Source: Nocardia sp. NRRL S-836
GTDB taxonomy: Bacteria > Actinomycetota > Actinomycetes > Mycobacteriales > Pseudonocardiaceae
Length of the DNA: 64,000 bases
NCBI RefSeq assembly: GCF_001279525.1
Contig: NZ_LGDY01000014.1
Coordinates: forward strand, 62,001 to 126,000
Reading direction: 5' to 3'
Shown here: piece after piece, positions 55,193-63,800 of the stretch
How positions within the stretch are numbered: the first letter of the stretch is position 1
Layout: every line of letters begins with the position of its first letter
The notes under the pieces: generated by a model
Told to the model about the DNA's origin: nothing
Database searches by the model: none
The model's input: the letters and a program-made list of their open reading frames with translations, nothing else
Position numbers and translations under genes: made by a program

Positions 55193-55947
55193 CGGGGAGC
55201 CATCCGGAGAGCGCCGTCCATGCGGATGACCTCGCCGTTCAGGTAGTCGTGCTCGACGAGCGAGATCGCGAGCTGCGCGTACTCCGACGGCTGCGCGAGC
55301 CGCTTCGGGAACGGCACACCGGCGGCGAGGCCCGCGCGGAACTCGTCGGAGACGGTCGCGAGCATCGGGGTGTCGACGATGCCGGGCGCGATGGTCAGCA
55401 CGCGGATGCCGACGGAGGACAGGTCGCGCGCCGCCGGGAGGGTCATGCCGACCACGCCGCCCTTGGAGGAGGCGTAGGCGACCTGGCCGATCTGGCCGTC
55501 GAACGCGGCGATCGAGGCGGTGTTGATGATGACGCCGCGGGCGCCGTGCTCCAGCTCCTCCGTCTTGCCCATCGCGGCGGCGGCCAGGCGCAGCACGTTG
55601 AACGTGCCGATCAGGTTGACCTCGATGACCTTGCGGTACAGGTCGAGGTCGTGCGGGCCGGTCTTGCCGACGGTCCTGGTCGACGGGCCGATGCCCGCGC
55701 AGTTCACCGTGATGCGCAGCGGGGCGCCGGAGCCGGCGGCGGTGTCGACCGCGGCCTGCACCTCTTCACCGGAGGTCACGTCGGCCGCCAGGTAGGTGAC
55801 GTTCTTGACGGCGTCGGCCTTCTCGATGGCGCCGGGCAGGTCGAGCGCGAACACCTGCGCTCCACGAGCCGCGAGCGCACGTGCGGTCGCGCCGCCGAGA
55901 CCGGACGCGCCACCGGTGACGATGGCCGCGGTACCCGAGATCTCCAT
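55189..55947 (-). CDS. 3-hydroxyacyl-CoA dehydrogenase-type SDR
   Basis: This 252-residue SDR has IVTGGASGLGGATARALAARG and NCAGIGPSTRTVGKTGPHDL. It also has the active-site YASSKGGVVGM and PGIVDTPM. The pattern is close to HSD17B10/HADH type II enzymes, which oxidise 3-hydroxyacyl-CoA with NAD. ATG 55947 is used; a ribosome site (GAGGAGG in reverse) is upstream. The stop overlaps the nuclease stop by 4 nt (CTAG). Confidence 0.85.
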   Translation of the reverse strand: MEISGTAAIVTGGASGLGGATARALAARGAQVFALDLPGAIEKADAVKNVTYLAADVTSGEEVQAAVDTAAGSGAPLRITVNCAGIGPSTRTVGKTGPHDLDLYRKVIEVNLIGTFNVLRLAAAAMGKTEELEHGARGVIINTASIAAFDGQIGQVAYASSKGGVVGMTLPAARDLSSVGIRVLTIAPGIVDTPMLATVSDEFRAGLAAGVPFPKRLAQPSEYAQLAISLVEHDYLNGEVIRMDGALRMAPR

Positions 55948-56023
55948 GCCTTCATCCTCCTCGAAGCGAACTGCTCGCGAGGAGGTTAACGGTCGTTACC
56001 CGAGAATCAACCTCCGGACCGGC

Positions 56024-56116
56024 TCAGCGGTCGGTCAAGTGGAGCAGTGCTACCAGCGGCACCGCTGCCAGCACCGCGAGGCCGATGAAGATCATTGCGA
56101 TCAGCAGTACTCCCAT
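56024..56116 (-). CDS. Possible 30-residue membrane peptide
   Basis: The frame reads MGVLLIAMIFIGLAVLAAVP then LVALLHLTDR, a single hydrophobic helix with a short polar end. The ATG has no clear ribosome site. Codons fit the organism. It is a tentative call. Confidence 0.3.
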   Translation of the reverse strand: MGVLLIAMIFIGLAVLAAVPLVALLHLTDR

Positions 56117-56197
56117 GCCTGAACTTTGCCGTTCGGCGGCGTTCTCACACATCGCCCGCGCCGGTAGACCTCTGGTAGGAGATCTGTCACGGTCAGC

Positions 56198-56213
56198 TAC
56201 GACGAAAGTCGTA
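56198..56213 (+). other. GAAA tetraloop hairpin in the ugd leader
   Basis: TACGAC-GAAA-GTCGTA forms a 6-bp stem closed by a stable GNRA loop, 45 nt before the ugd start. Its effect is unknown. Confidence 0.35.
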
Positions 56214-56257
56214 CGGCGTTGGCCCTGCGGCCAACTGGGGATGTCAGGGTCACCCTC

Positions 56258-57559
56258 ATGTTCGCCCGTCGGATCGCGGTCGTCGGCACCGGCTACGTGG
56301 GCTTGACCACGGGAGCCTGCCTCGCTTCTCTCGGACACCGCGTCGTGTGCGCGGACGTCGACGCGGTGAAGGTCGCCAGACTGCGTGCCGGTCAGGTCGA
56401 CATCCTCGAACCGGGACTCGCCGAGCTCGTCGTCGAGGGCCAGGCGGCCGGGCGGCTGGAGTTCGTCGTCGGGGCCGCCCCCGCCGTCGAGGGCGCCGAG
56501 GTCGTGTTCTTCTGCCTGCCGACGCCGATGGGCGCCGGTGGTGCGGCCGACCTGAGCGCCGTCGAGTCGGTCGCCACGGAGATCCGCGACGTGCTGCCGT
56601 ACGGAACGGTCGTGGTCACCAAGTCCACGGTGCCCGTCGGCACGTCAGAACGCGTGCGCGCGTTGCTCGGCCGTGAGGACGTGGCGGTCGTGTCGAACCC
56701 CGAGTTCCTGCGGGAAGGCACGGCGGTGAAGGACTTCCTGCACCCGGACCGGATCGTGGTCGGGTCGGACTCGCCGTCGGCGGCCGAGCGGGTGGCGGCG
56801 TTGTTCGTCAAGCTGGGCGCGCCGACCGTGCTGATGGACGCCGCCAGCGCCGAGATGGTCAAGTACGCCGCGAACTGCTTCCTGGCGATGAAGCTCTCGT
56901 ACGTCAACGCGGTCGCCGAGCTGTGCGAACGGCTGGGCGCCGACGTCGAGTCGGTCACCGAGGGCATGGGCCACGACCGGCGGATCGGCCAGTCGTTCCT
57001 GCGGCCGGGACCCGGCTGGGGCGGTTCATGCCTGCCCAAGGACACGCACGCGATGGTGCAGATCGCGGAGGCGGCCGGTGTCGACTTCGGACTGATCCGG
57101 TCCACGATCGAGGCGAACGTCCGCGCGCAGCTGCGGGTGGTCGAGAAGGTCCGCGCCGCGTGCGGCGGAACTCTGGCCGGTGTGCGGGTCGGGGTGCTCG
57201 GGCTCGCGTTCAAGGCCGGCACGAACGACCTGCGCGACTCACCGGCGCTGGCCGTGGCGGAGCAGCTGGTGCTGGAGGGCGCCGAGCTCACCGCGTACGA
57301 CCCCGAGGTGACCGGACCGATCGCCGGAATGCTCGTGGTCGACGACCCGTACCAGGCCGTGAAGGGCGCCGAGGCGGTCGTGCTGCTGACGGACTGGCCG
57401 GTGTTCCGCACGCTCGACTGGGTGCGGGTGTCCGAGCTGATGGACGGCCACACGATCATCGACTCCCGCAACCACCTGGACGCCGACGCGCTGGCCCGTG
57501 CCGGACTGCGCCATTCGGGCGTGGGGCGTGCGTCACTCGGCGTCACGCAATTTAGTTAG
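56258..57559 (+). CDS. ugd: UDP-glucose 6-dehydrogenase
   Basis: This enzyme oxidises UDP-glucose twice with NAD to UDP-glucuronate. The 433-residue protein begins with ARRIAVVGTGYVGLTTGACLA (NAD site). It carries FCLPTPMG, TKSTVPVGTSERV, NPEFLREGTAV, and the catalytic Cys in GPGWGGSCLPKDTH near residue 256. The C-terminal UDP-binding domain has GLAFKAGTNDLRDSPA. ATG 56258 is the best start. UDP-glucuronate is a precursor for surface polysaccharides, fitting the glycosyltransferase gene at the right edge. Confidence 0.93.
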   Translation: MFARRIAVVGTGYVGLTTGACLASLGHRVVCADVDAVKVARLRAGQVDILEPGLAELVVEGQAAGRLEFVVGAAPAVEGAEVVFFCLPTPMGAGGAADLSAVESVATEIRDVLPYGTVVVTKSTVPVGTSERVRALLGREDVAVVSNPEFLREGTAVKDFLHPDRIVVGSDSPSAAERVAALFVKLGAPTVLMDAASAEMVKYAANCFLAMKLSYVNAVAELCERLGADVESVTEGMGHDRRIGQSFLRPGPGWGGSCLPKDTHAMVQIAEAAGVDFGLIRSTIEANVRAQLRVVEKVRAACGGTLAGVRVGVLGLAFKAGTNDLRDSPALAVAEQLVLEGAELTAYDPEVTGPIAGMLVVDDPYQAVKGAEAVVLLTDWPVFRTLDWVRVSELMDGHTIIDSRNHLDADALARAGLRHSGVGRASLGVTQFS

Positions 57560-57578
57560 CGTCGCATACCTTTATGGG

Positions 57579-59360
57579 GTGTTCACCACGCGCCCCGAAC
57601 TCGTCGGCACCTTCGGCATGGTCGGCTCGACCCACTGGCTCGCCTCCTCGGCGGCCATGGCCGTGCTGGAGGACGGCGGTAACGCCTTCGACGCCGCCGT
57701 CACCGCCGGATTCGTGCTCCAGGTCGTGGAACCGCACCTCAACGGCCCCGGCGGCGAGGTGCCGATCATCTTCGCGAAGGCCGGGTCGGCACCGCGGGTG
57801 CTGAGCGGTCAGGGCGTCGCGCCCGCCGGAGCCACGATCGAGCACTACACCGACCTCGGCCTGGACCTCATCCCCGGCAGCGGGCTGCTCGCCGCCACCG
57901 TGCCCGGCGCGTGGGACGGGTGGCTCACCCTGCTGCGCGACCACGGCACCAAGTCGTTGCGCGAAGTGCTCGATCGCGCGATCGGCTATGCGCGCGACGG
58001 CTTCCCGATCCTCGACCGCGTGGTCGACACCATCGAACGCGTCTCGGACCTGTTCCGCGACCACTGGACGACGTCGGCGGCCCAGTGGATGCCCGGCGGG
58101 ACGCTGCCGGCCCGTGGCGCACGGTTCCGCAACACCGCGCTCGCCGACACGTGGGAGTGGCTGCTCGCCGCCGGCGAAGCCGCCGGTGCCGACCGCGAGG
58201 CCCAGATCGAGGCGGCCCGCAGGGCGTGGTCGCAAGGTTTCGTGGCCGCGCAGATCGACGAGTTCTGCCGGAACGCGTTCCGCGACGACTCCGGGCGTGA
58301 CCACGCGGGTGTGCTGACCGGAGCGGACATGGCGTCGTGGGAGGCGTCGTACGAGGACGCGCTCACCGCCGATTTCGGTGAGTGGACGCTGGTCAAGGCC
58401 GGTGCCTGGACGCAGGGACCCGTTCTGGTGCAACAGCTGCGGCTGCTGGAAGGCCACGACCTGTCCTATGTGGATGGCCGGCCGACCGCGGAGACCGTGC
58501 ACCTGGCGGTCGAGGCGGCGAAGCTCGCGTTCGCCGACCGCGAAGCCTGGTACGGCGACGTGGACGACGTCCCGCTGGACACGCTGGTTTCCCGCTCCTA
58601 CGCCGACGAACGCCGTGCGCTGATCGGTGAGAGCGCTTCCTACGAGCTGCGCCCCGGCTCGCCCGACGGCCGCGAACCGTTGCTGCCCCAGCACATCACC
58701 GCCGGTCCGGCCACGCTCGTGTCGGACCCGACCGGCGCGATCGGCGAACCGACGGTGGCCCGCTCCGGCGTGACCCGCGGCGACACGGTGCACGTCGACG
58801 TCGTGGACCGCTGGGGCAACATGGTGTCCGCGACCCCGTCCGGCGGCTGGCTGCAGTCCTCGCCGACGATCCCGTCGCTCGGGTTCTGCCTGGGCAGCCG
58901 CGCCCAGATGTTCTGGCTGGACCGGGGTCTGCCGAACTCGCTCGCTCCCGGCAAGCGCCCGCGCATCACGCTCTCGCCGTCGATGGCCTTGCGGGGCGGA
59001 CAGGCCGCCCTGGCGTTCGGAACGCCCGGTGGGGACCAGCAAGACCAGTGGCAGCTCGGCTTCTGGCTCGCGCACAGGGCCGGTCTGAACCTGCAGGAGG
59101 CGATCGACTCGCCCATGTGGCACTCGAACGCGTTCCCGAGCTCGTTCTACCCGCGGGCCTGGACCCCCGGTGAGCTCGTCATCGAGTCACGCGCCGGCGC
59201 GGACGTGCTGGCAGCGTTGCGCGCTCGTGGCCACCAGGTCGTGGACGCCGGCGAGTGGACCCTCGGGCGGATGTCCGCCGTGTCGAGGGACTCCTCGGAC
59301 GGACTCCTGCGCGCCGGTGCCAATCCTCGTGGCGCGCAGGGGTACGCGGTCGGCCGTTAG
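57579..59360 (+). CDS. Gamma-glutamyltransferase family protein
   Basis: GGT enzymes move gamma-glutamyl groups from glutathione and related compounds. The 593-residue protein shares the Ntn-hydrolase layout: an N-terminal part with MAVLEDGGNAFDAAVTAGFV and LNGPGGEVP, and the predicted cleavage Thr in RGDTVHVDVVDRWGNMVS near residue 400. It lacks a signal peptide, so a cytoplasmic role is likely. GTG 57579 is the chosen start; the ribosome site is weak, possibly leaderless. It follows ugd by 19 nt. Substrate is unknown. Confidence 0.85.
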   Translation: MFTTRPELVGTFGMVGSTHWLASSAAMAVLEDGGNAFDAAVTAGFVLQVVEPHLNGPGGEVPIIFAKAGSAPRVLSGQGVAPAGATIEHYTDLGLDLIPGSGLLAATVPGAWDGWLTLLRDHGTKSLREVLDRAIGYARDGFPILDRVVDTIERVSDLFRDHWTTSAAQWMPGGTLPARGARFRNTALADTWEWLLAAGEAAGADREAQIEAARRAWSQGFVAAQIDEFCRNAFRDDSGRDHAGVLTGADMASWEASYEDALTADFGEWTLVKAGAWTQGPVLVQQLRLLEGHDLSYVDGRPTAETVHLAVEAAKLAFADREAWYGDVDDVPLDTLVSRSYADERRALIGESASYELRPGSPDGREPLLPQHITAGPATLVSDPTGAIGEPTVARSGVTRGDTVHVDVVDRWGNMVSATPSGGWLQSSPTIPSLGFCLGSRAQMFWLDRGLPNSLAPGKRPRITLSPSMALRGGQAALAFGTPGGDQQDQWQLGFWLAHRAGLNLQEAIDSPMWHSNAFPSSFYPRAWTPGELVIESRAGADVLAALRARGHQVVDAGEWTLGRMSAVSRDSSDGLLRAGANPRGAQGYAVGR

Positions 59361-59584
59361 CCCTGCACCAGCGCGGTGCCGTTGTGCACGGCCGTCACGT
59401 TCGGCGTGAACTCGTGCAGCGCGTCGATGCCCGCCATGCCGCCGAGCTCGCTGATCTCGGCGGCGGGGTCGATCTGGGACAGCTGCGGCAGTGCCGGCAA
59501 CGAGTCCGCGCTCGCGGTGCCGGCCAGAGCGGCCAGCGCACCGGCCGCGAGGCCGGCGGAAGCGACGATCTTCTTGATGCTCAA
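59357..59584 (-). CDS. Small secreted protein, 75 residues
   Basis: A signal peptide (MSIKKIVASAGLAAGALAAL then AGTASA) is followed by a 48-residue mature part, DSLPALPQLSQIDPAAEISE onward. It has no cysteines and no membrane anchor. The type resembles small exported proteins of filamentous actinomycetes, but no family is recognised. The stop overlaps the GGT-like stop by 4 nt. Confidence 0.7.
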   Translation of the reverse strand: MSIKKIVASAGLAAGALAALAGTASADSLPALPQLSQIDPAAEISELGGMAGIDALHEFTPNVTAVHNGTALVQG

Positions 59585-59622
59585 GGCGTTTCGCTCCTGG
59601 AATAAGGCTTCCCAAGTGGAAC

Positions 59623-59656
59623 GGCGCCCGATTCGAGGGGGAGGGAATCGGGCGCC
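59623..59656. terminator. Hairpin between the two small secreted genes
   Basis: A perfect 12-bp stem, GGCGCCCGATTC with GAATCGGGCGCC, with a purine-rich loop lies just past the 114-residue gene on the minus strand. It should end that transcript before the 75-residue gene. Confidence 0.8.
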
Positions 59657-59682
59657 GCCCCGGCCAGGAAGTACCGGTTGGC

Positions 59683-60027
59683 TCAGATGTCGACGGAGGC
59701 GGCGCCGGTCGGCACGCCCGTCGGCTTGCCCAGGCCGAGCAGCGTCGCGGCCGGCAGACCGTTCCCGCCGGCGTCGACGTTCTGGACGAACGCGACGACG
59801 TCGGCCTGCTGGGCGTTGAGCGCCTGGACCTTGCCGTCGACGTCGTTGGTGTTCACGGAGGCGAGGTCGCCGACGGAGGCGACGTCACCGAGCTGCCCAC
59901 CCAGGTCGGGCGCGGTGGTGGCGTTGGCGCTCGCCGTGTCGGCGTGCGCGATGCCACCCAGGCCGAGCATGACAGTGGCGCTGCCGAGGGCCACGGCGGC
60001 CCCCGCGACGGTCTTCCTGAGGTTCAT
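59683..60027 (-). CDS. Small secreted protein, 114 residues
   Basis: A signal peptide (MNLRKTVAGAAVALGSATVM, cleaved near AHA) precedes a mature part rich in Asp, Ala, Gly and Val (DLGGQLGDVASVGDLASVNT). The mature part has no cysteines. The start is ATG 60027 without a clear ribosome site, so a leaderless message is possible. The protein is exported but unknown. It lies ahead of the 75-residue gene on the same strand. Confidence 0.68.
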   Translation of the reverse strand: MNLRKTVAGAAVALGSATVMLGLGGIAHADTASANATTAPDLGGQLGDVASVGDLASVNTNDVDGKVQALNAQQADVVAFVQNVDAGGNGLPAATLLGLGKPTGVPTGAASVDI

Positions 60028-60124
60028 GGGCGCGAAATTGTCGTAAACGACCCCACTACAGCAAGCTGCGTAACTCAGGAGAGGGAAGTTCTTCACCCGT
60101 CGGTGGGCTATTCGGTGCAGCGTT

Positions 60125-60153
60125 CGAAGTCGCCACAATGTGCGGCGACTTCG
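60125..60153. terminator. Hairpin after the 124-residue gene
   Basis: CGAAGTCGCC pairs with GGCGACTTCG across a 9-nt loop, 20 nt past the stop at 60173 (minus strand). Confidence 0.75.
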
Positions 60154-60172
60154 GGAACGAGCAACAAATACG

Positions 60173-60547
60173 TCAGGCGATGGCGCCTGGCGGCAGCTTC
60201 AGCTTGAACGGCAGCGTCGTCACGACGGCCAGGTCGGAAGCGGTCGCCTTCATCAACGACGGCGCGTTGCGCGCACCGGGCTCCGGCAGGTCGAGCAACC
60301 GGTCCACGGCCTCGATCAAGGGCCCCTCGTAGATCCAGACGGCCTGCGCGGGCCTGGCGGAGTCGCGCACCGCGGGCAACCGCCCGGCGCGGGCCTCGGT
60401 CTCCGACCAGAAGAGGATGGAGTCGATGAAGCCTCTGCGCTGTTTGAACGCCATGATGCGGTCGAGCTGCCCGGCGTCGTCCCTCAGGTGGAGGAACTGA
60501 AACCCGTTCTCGCGCAGCTCGATGACCTTGCTCAGTGCGTGGTCCAT
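60173..60547 (-). CDS. Hypothetical protein, 124 residues
   Basis: The product begins MDHALSKVIELRENGFQFLH and is soluble with mixed charge (AFKQRRGFIDSILFWSETEA, VWIYEGPLIEAVDRLL). No signal or membrane helix and no recognised motif is present. The ATG at 60547 follows AGGGGTAGG. Codon use is like its neighbours. No family is recognised. Confidence 0.62.
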   Translation of the reverse strand: MDHALSKVIELRENGFQFLHLRDDAGQLDRIMAFKQRRGFIDSILFWSETEARAGRLPAVRDSARPAQAVWIYEGPLIEAVDRLLDLPEPGARNAPSLMKATASDLAVVTTLPFKLKLPPGAIA

Positions 60548-60897
60548 GGCGCACCTACCCCTGTGAGGTCCCCTTAGGGCGACCGTTCAGTCATACGACC
60601 CGAAAGGATCGTACGGTAAGTCAACGTTCGTCCGTAAGCCGTAGTCCGAACGAGTATCTCAACTGGCGGACGTTTGTGGCTTAGTGTAATCGCCGCCCTT
60701 CTCACGACTGGAAACGGCCAGGACGGCCGTCACGGTTCGCGTCAGGAACGCCAATCCACCTGTTGTGACTAACGTCACGGTGATCCACATGTGCGCCTCC
60801 GAGTGGTGACTTGCACAAGTAGAAGACGTCTAGCACTCGCCGGAGGTTGTACGTACCCGCCACGCCGCAGGTCGGGCGTCGGGCAGAATCACCGGTC
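60548..60897. other. Spacer with a 43-residue gene and promoter DNA
   Basis: The only gene I can support here is the minus-strand 60659-60790 frame. The remainder (60548-60658) shows a TCGTACGG repeat region but no gene. The right side precedes the large glycosyltransferase gene. Confidence 0.5.
60659..60790 (-). CDS. 43-residue membrane peptide with strong ribosome site
   Basis: The frame reads MWITVTLVTTGGLAFLTRTV then TAVLAVSSREKGGDY, ending KPQTSAS. A hydrophobic N-terminal helix is followed by a polar tail. The ATG is preceded by CGGAGGCGCAC, an ideal ribosome site at 5-nt spacing. The gene is divergent from the large glycosyltransferase gene. Function is unknown. Confidence 0.6.
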   Translation of the reverse strand: MWITVTLVTTGGLAFLTRTVTAVLAVSSREKGGDYTKPQTSAS

Positions 60898-63800
60898 GTG
60901 GACTTCGAGTTGGACCGGCGGATTGAGTGGACTGGCGAGCGGTGCGTTCCGTGGACCGAGGACACGCAGGTCGTGTACGAGCACTACCACCGCTACGCGA
61001 TCGCCAGGGACCTCGTGGCCGGCAAGCGGGTGCTCGACCTCGCCAGCGGTGAGGGCTACGGCTCGGCGATGCTGGCGCAGACCGCGGCCGAGGTCGTGGG
61101 CGTCGACATCGACGCACCGTCCGTCGAACACGCGCGGCACAACTACGGCAGCCCCACCCTGAGCTTCGCGGTCGGCTCCATCACCGACCCCACGCTGCTG
61201 GCCGACGCGCCCCCGTTCGACGTCATCACCTGCTTCGAGGCCATCGAGCACGTCACCGACCACGCCGGCCTGATGGCCCTGATCCGCGCCCGCCTGGCAC
61301 CCGGCGGCCTGGTGCTGATGAGCACGCCGGACACCGAGGTCTACAGCCACCAGCACCACAACTGCAACGAGTTCCACCTCAAGGAGCTCACCGAGCAGGA
61401 GTTCGCCGGCCTCCTGAGGGCCGACTTCGCGAACGTCGCGATGTTCCACCAGAACGTGGCGGTCGGCTCGGTCATCACCTCGACCAGCCCCGCCAAGGGC
61501 ACCGTCGCCACCCACACTGCCCGGTCACACGGCGACCAGTGGTCGGTGGAGAACGGCCTGCCGCACACCTACCTGTTCGCGGTCGCCTCCCAGAACAAGC
61601 TGCCGCAGCTGCCGGCCGCGGCGGTCATGCTCGACCCCGCCCTCACGCTGGTGCAGCAGAACGTCGCCCAGCTGCGCGGTCTCTACGAGGACAGCCGGTC
61701 GGAGGTCGAGCAGCTCAAGGCGACGATCAGCACGCTGGAGAAGTACCGCCAGGAGCAGGAGCGCGAGAAGCTCGCCGCGCTGGAGACCGTGCGGGACTCG
61801 CACGTCGAACGCGAGCGGCTCTCCGGCGAGCTCCACCAGGCACGGCGCAACGCCGAGCGGTCGGCGGCCGTCATCGACTGGTTGCAGGACTCCGCCGGCG
61901 CGCTCGAACAGCGCGCGGCACGGGCGGAGTCCGAGGTGCAACGGCTCCAGCAGCAGGTGAACGAGCAGAACGCGGCCGTGCAGAAGGCGCTCGGCAAGTA
62001 CCGCAGCGTCGTGGAGAAGGTGGCACCGCGCGGCAGCACGTTGCGCGACACCTACGAGCGGGCGCTCGGGCGGCAGCCGGGGACCGTGCCGGCCACGCCG
62101 GAGGAACCGCGCACGCCCGTCGCCGTCCACACCAGCGACAAGCCGTTGGTCAGCATTGTCATCCCCGTGCACGGCAAGTGGTCCTACACGCGCCAGTGCC
62201 TGCTCAGCATCGAGAGCGTGCACTCGACGGTGCCGTTCGAGGTCATCGTGGTCGACGACGCCTCGCCGGACGACAGCGCGGACAAGCTGGCCGCCTGCAC
62301 CGGCGTCCAGCTGGTGCGCACGCCGCGCAACCTCGGGTTCATCGGCGCCTGCAACCTCGGCGCCGAGAAGGCCCGCTCCGAGCTGTTGCTGTTCCTCAAC
62401 AACGACACCGAGGTGACGCCCGGCTGGCTGGAGGCGCTGGTCGAGACCGCCAACTCCGACGACCGCATCGGACTGGTCGGCGCCAAGCTGGTCTACCCGG
62501 ACGGCACGCTCCAGGAGGCCGGCGGCATCATCTGGTCGGACGCGACCGGCTGGAACTACGGGCGCAACGGCGACCCGAACGACCAGGCCGTCAACGTCGT
62601 GCGCGACGTCGACTACTGCTCCGGCGCGGCGATCCTGGTGCGCCGCGACCTCTTCGAGCGCATCGGCGGCTTCGACACCCGGTACGCGCCCGCGTACTAC
62701 GAGGACACGGACCTCGCGTTCGCGATCAGGGCCTCCGGGCACCGCGTGGTCGTGCAGCCCAAGGCCGTGGTCGTGCACCACGAGGGCATCTCGCACGGCA
62801 AGGACGTCAGCAGCGGGGTGAAGCGGCACCAGGAGCTCAACCGCACGGTGTTCGCGGAGAAGTGGGCCGACGCGCTCAGCCGCCAGCTGCCGGGGCCGAG
62901 CGAGGCCAACCTGTGGCTCGCCCGCCAGCGCGACCCGTTCGACCGCGGCGGTCCGCTGGTGCTGGTCATGGACCACCAGGTGCCGCTGACCAGGATGGAC
63001 TCCGGGTCCGTGCGGATGCGCGCGATCCTGGAGGAGCTCGTCGGCCTCGGTTGCCGGGTCGTGTTCTTCCCCGCCAACGGTGCCGAGCACCAGCCGGACG
63101 CCGACGAGCTGCGCCAGCTCGGCGTCACCGTGCTGACCCAGCACGTGCGGCAGTGGGAGTTCCTGCGCGAGGCGGCCGGCGAGCTGTCGTTCGCGTTGCT
63201 GTCCCGGCCGAACGTCGCCTGGATCATGCTCGAAGAGCTGCGCACGCGGGCGCCGCAGTGCGTCATCGCCTACGACACCGTCGACCTGCACTTCCTCCGC
63301 CTGGAGCGGCAGGCGGCGCTGGTGGAGCGCGAGGAGGGCCAGGAGGCGGCACTCGGGCTGCGGCGCAAGGCCGACGCCTCACGTGAGCTGGAGCTGGGCC
63401 TGGTGCGGGCCACCGACGTGACCTTCGTGGTGTCGGAGGCCGAGCAGGATCTGCTCTGGCAGCTGGTGCCCACCGCCGACGTGCGGGTGCTCTCGAACGT
63501 GCACGCCGTCGACTGGACACCGGCCTCTGTGGACGGTCGCACCGACGTCGTGTTCGTGGGCGGGTACGACCACGTGCCGAACCAGGACGCGGCGCAATGG
63601 CTCGCCAAGTCCATCATGCCGTTGGTGCGCAAGCAGATCCCGGACGCGGTGGTGCGGCTCGTCGGCTCCAATCCGACGCCGGACGTGCTGGAGCTGCACG
63701 ACGAGGACGCCGGTGTGGACGTCGTCGGGTTCGTCGACGACCTCGCACCCGTCTACGCGCGGGCACGGATCACCGTGGCACCACTGCGGTACGGCGCCGG

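Larger units (their letters stand above)
55948..56257. other. Spacer with a possible 30-residue gene and a GAAA-loop hairpin
   Basis: Apart from the small frame at 56024-56116 and the TACGAC-GAAA-GTCGTA hairpin at 56198-56213, I see nothing that indicates a gene. The hairpin would lie in the 5' leader of ugd. Confidence 0.5.

Noticed and set aside
61525..63386. Long frames on both strands inside the glycosyltransferase gene (about 588 and 615 codons)
   Set aside because: Their translations lack domains, while the third frame carries clear methyltransferase and glycosyltransferase motifs across the same DNA.
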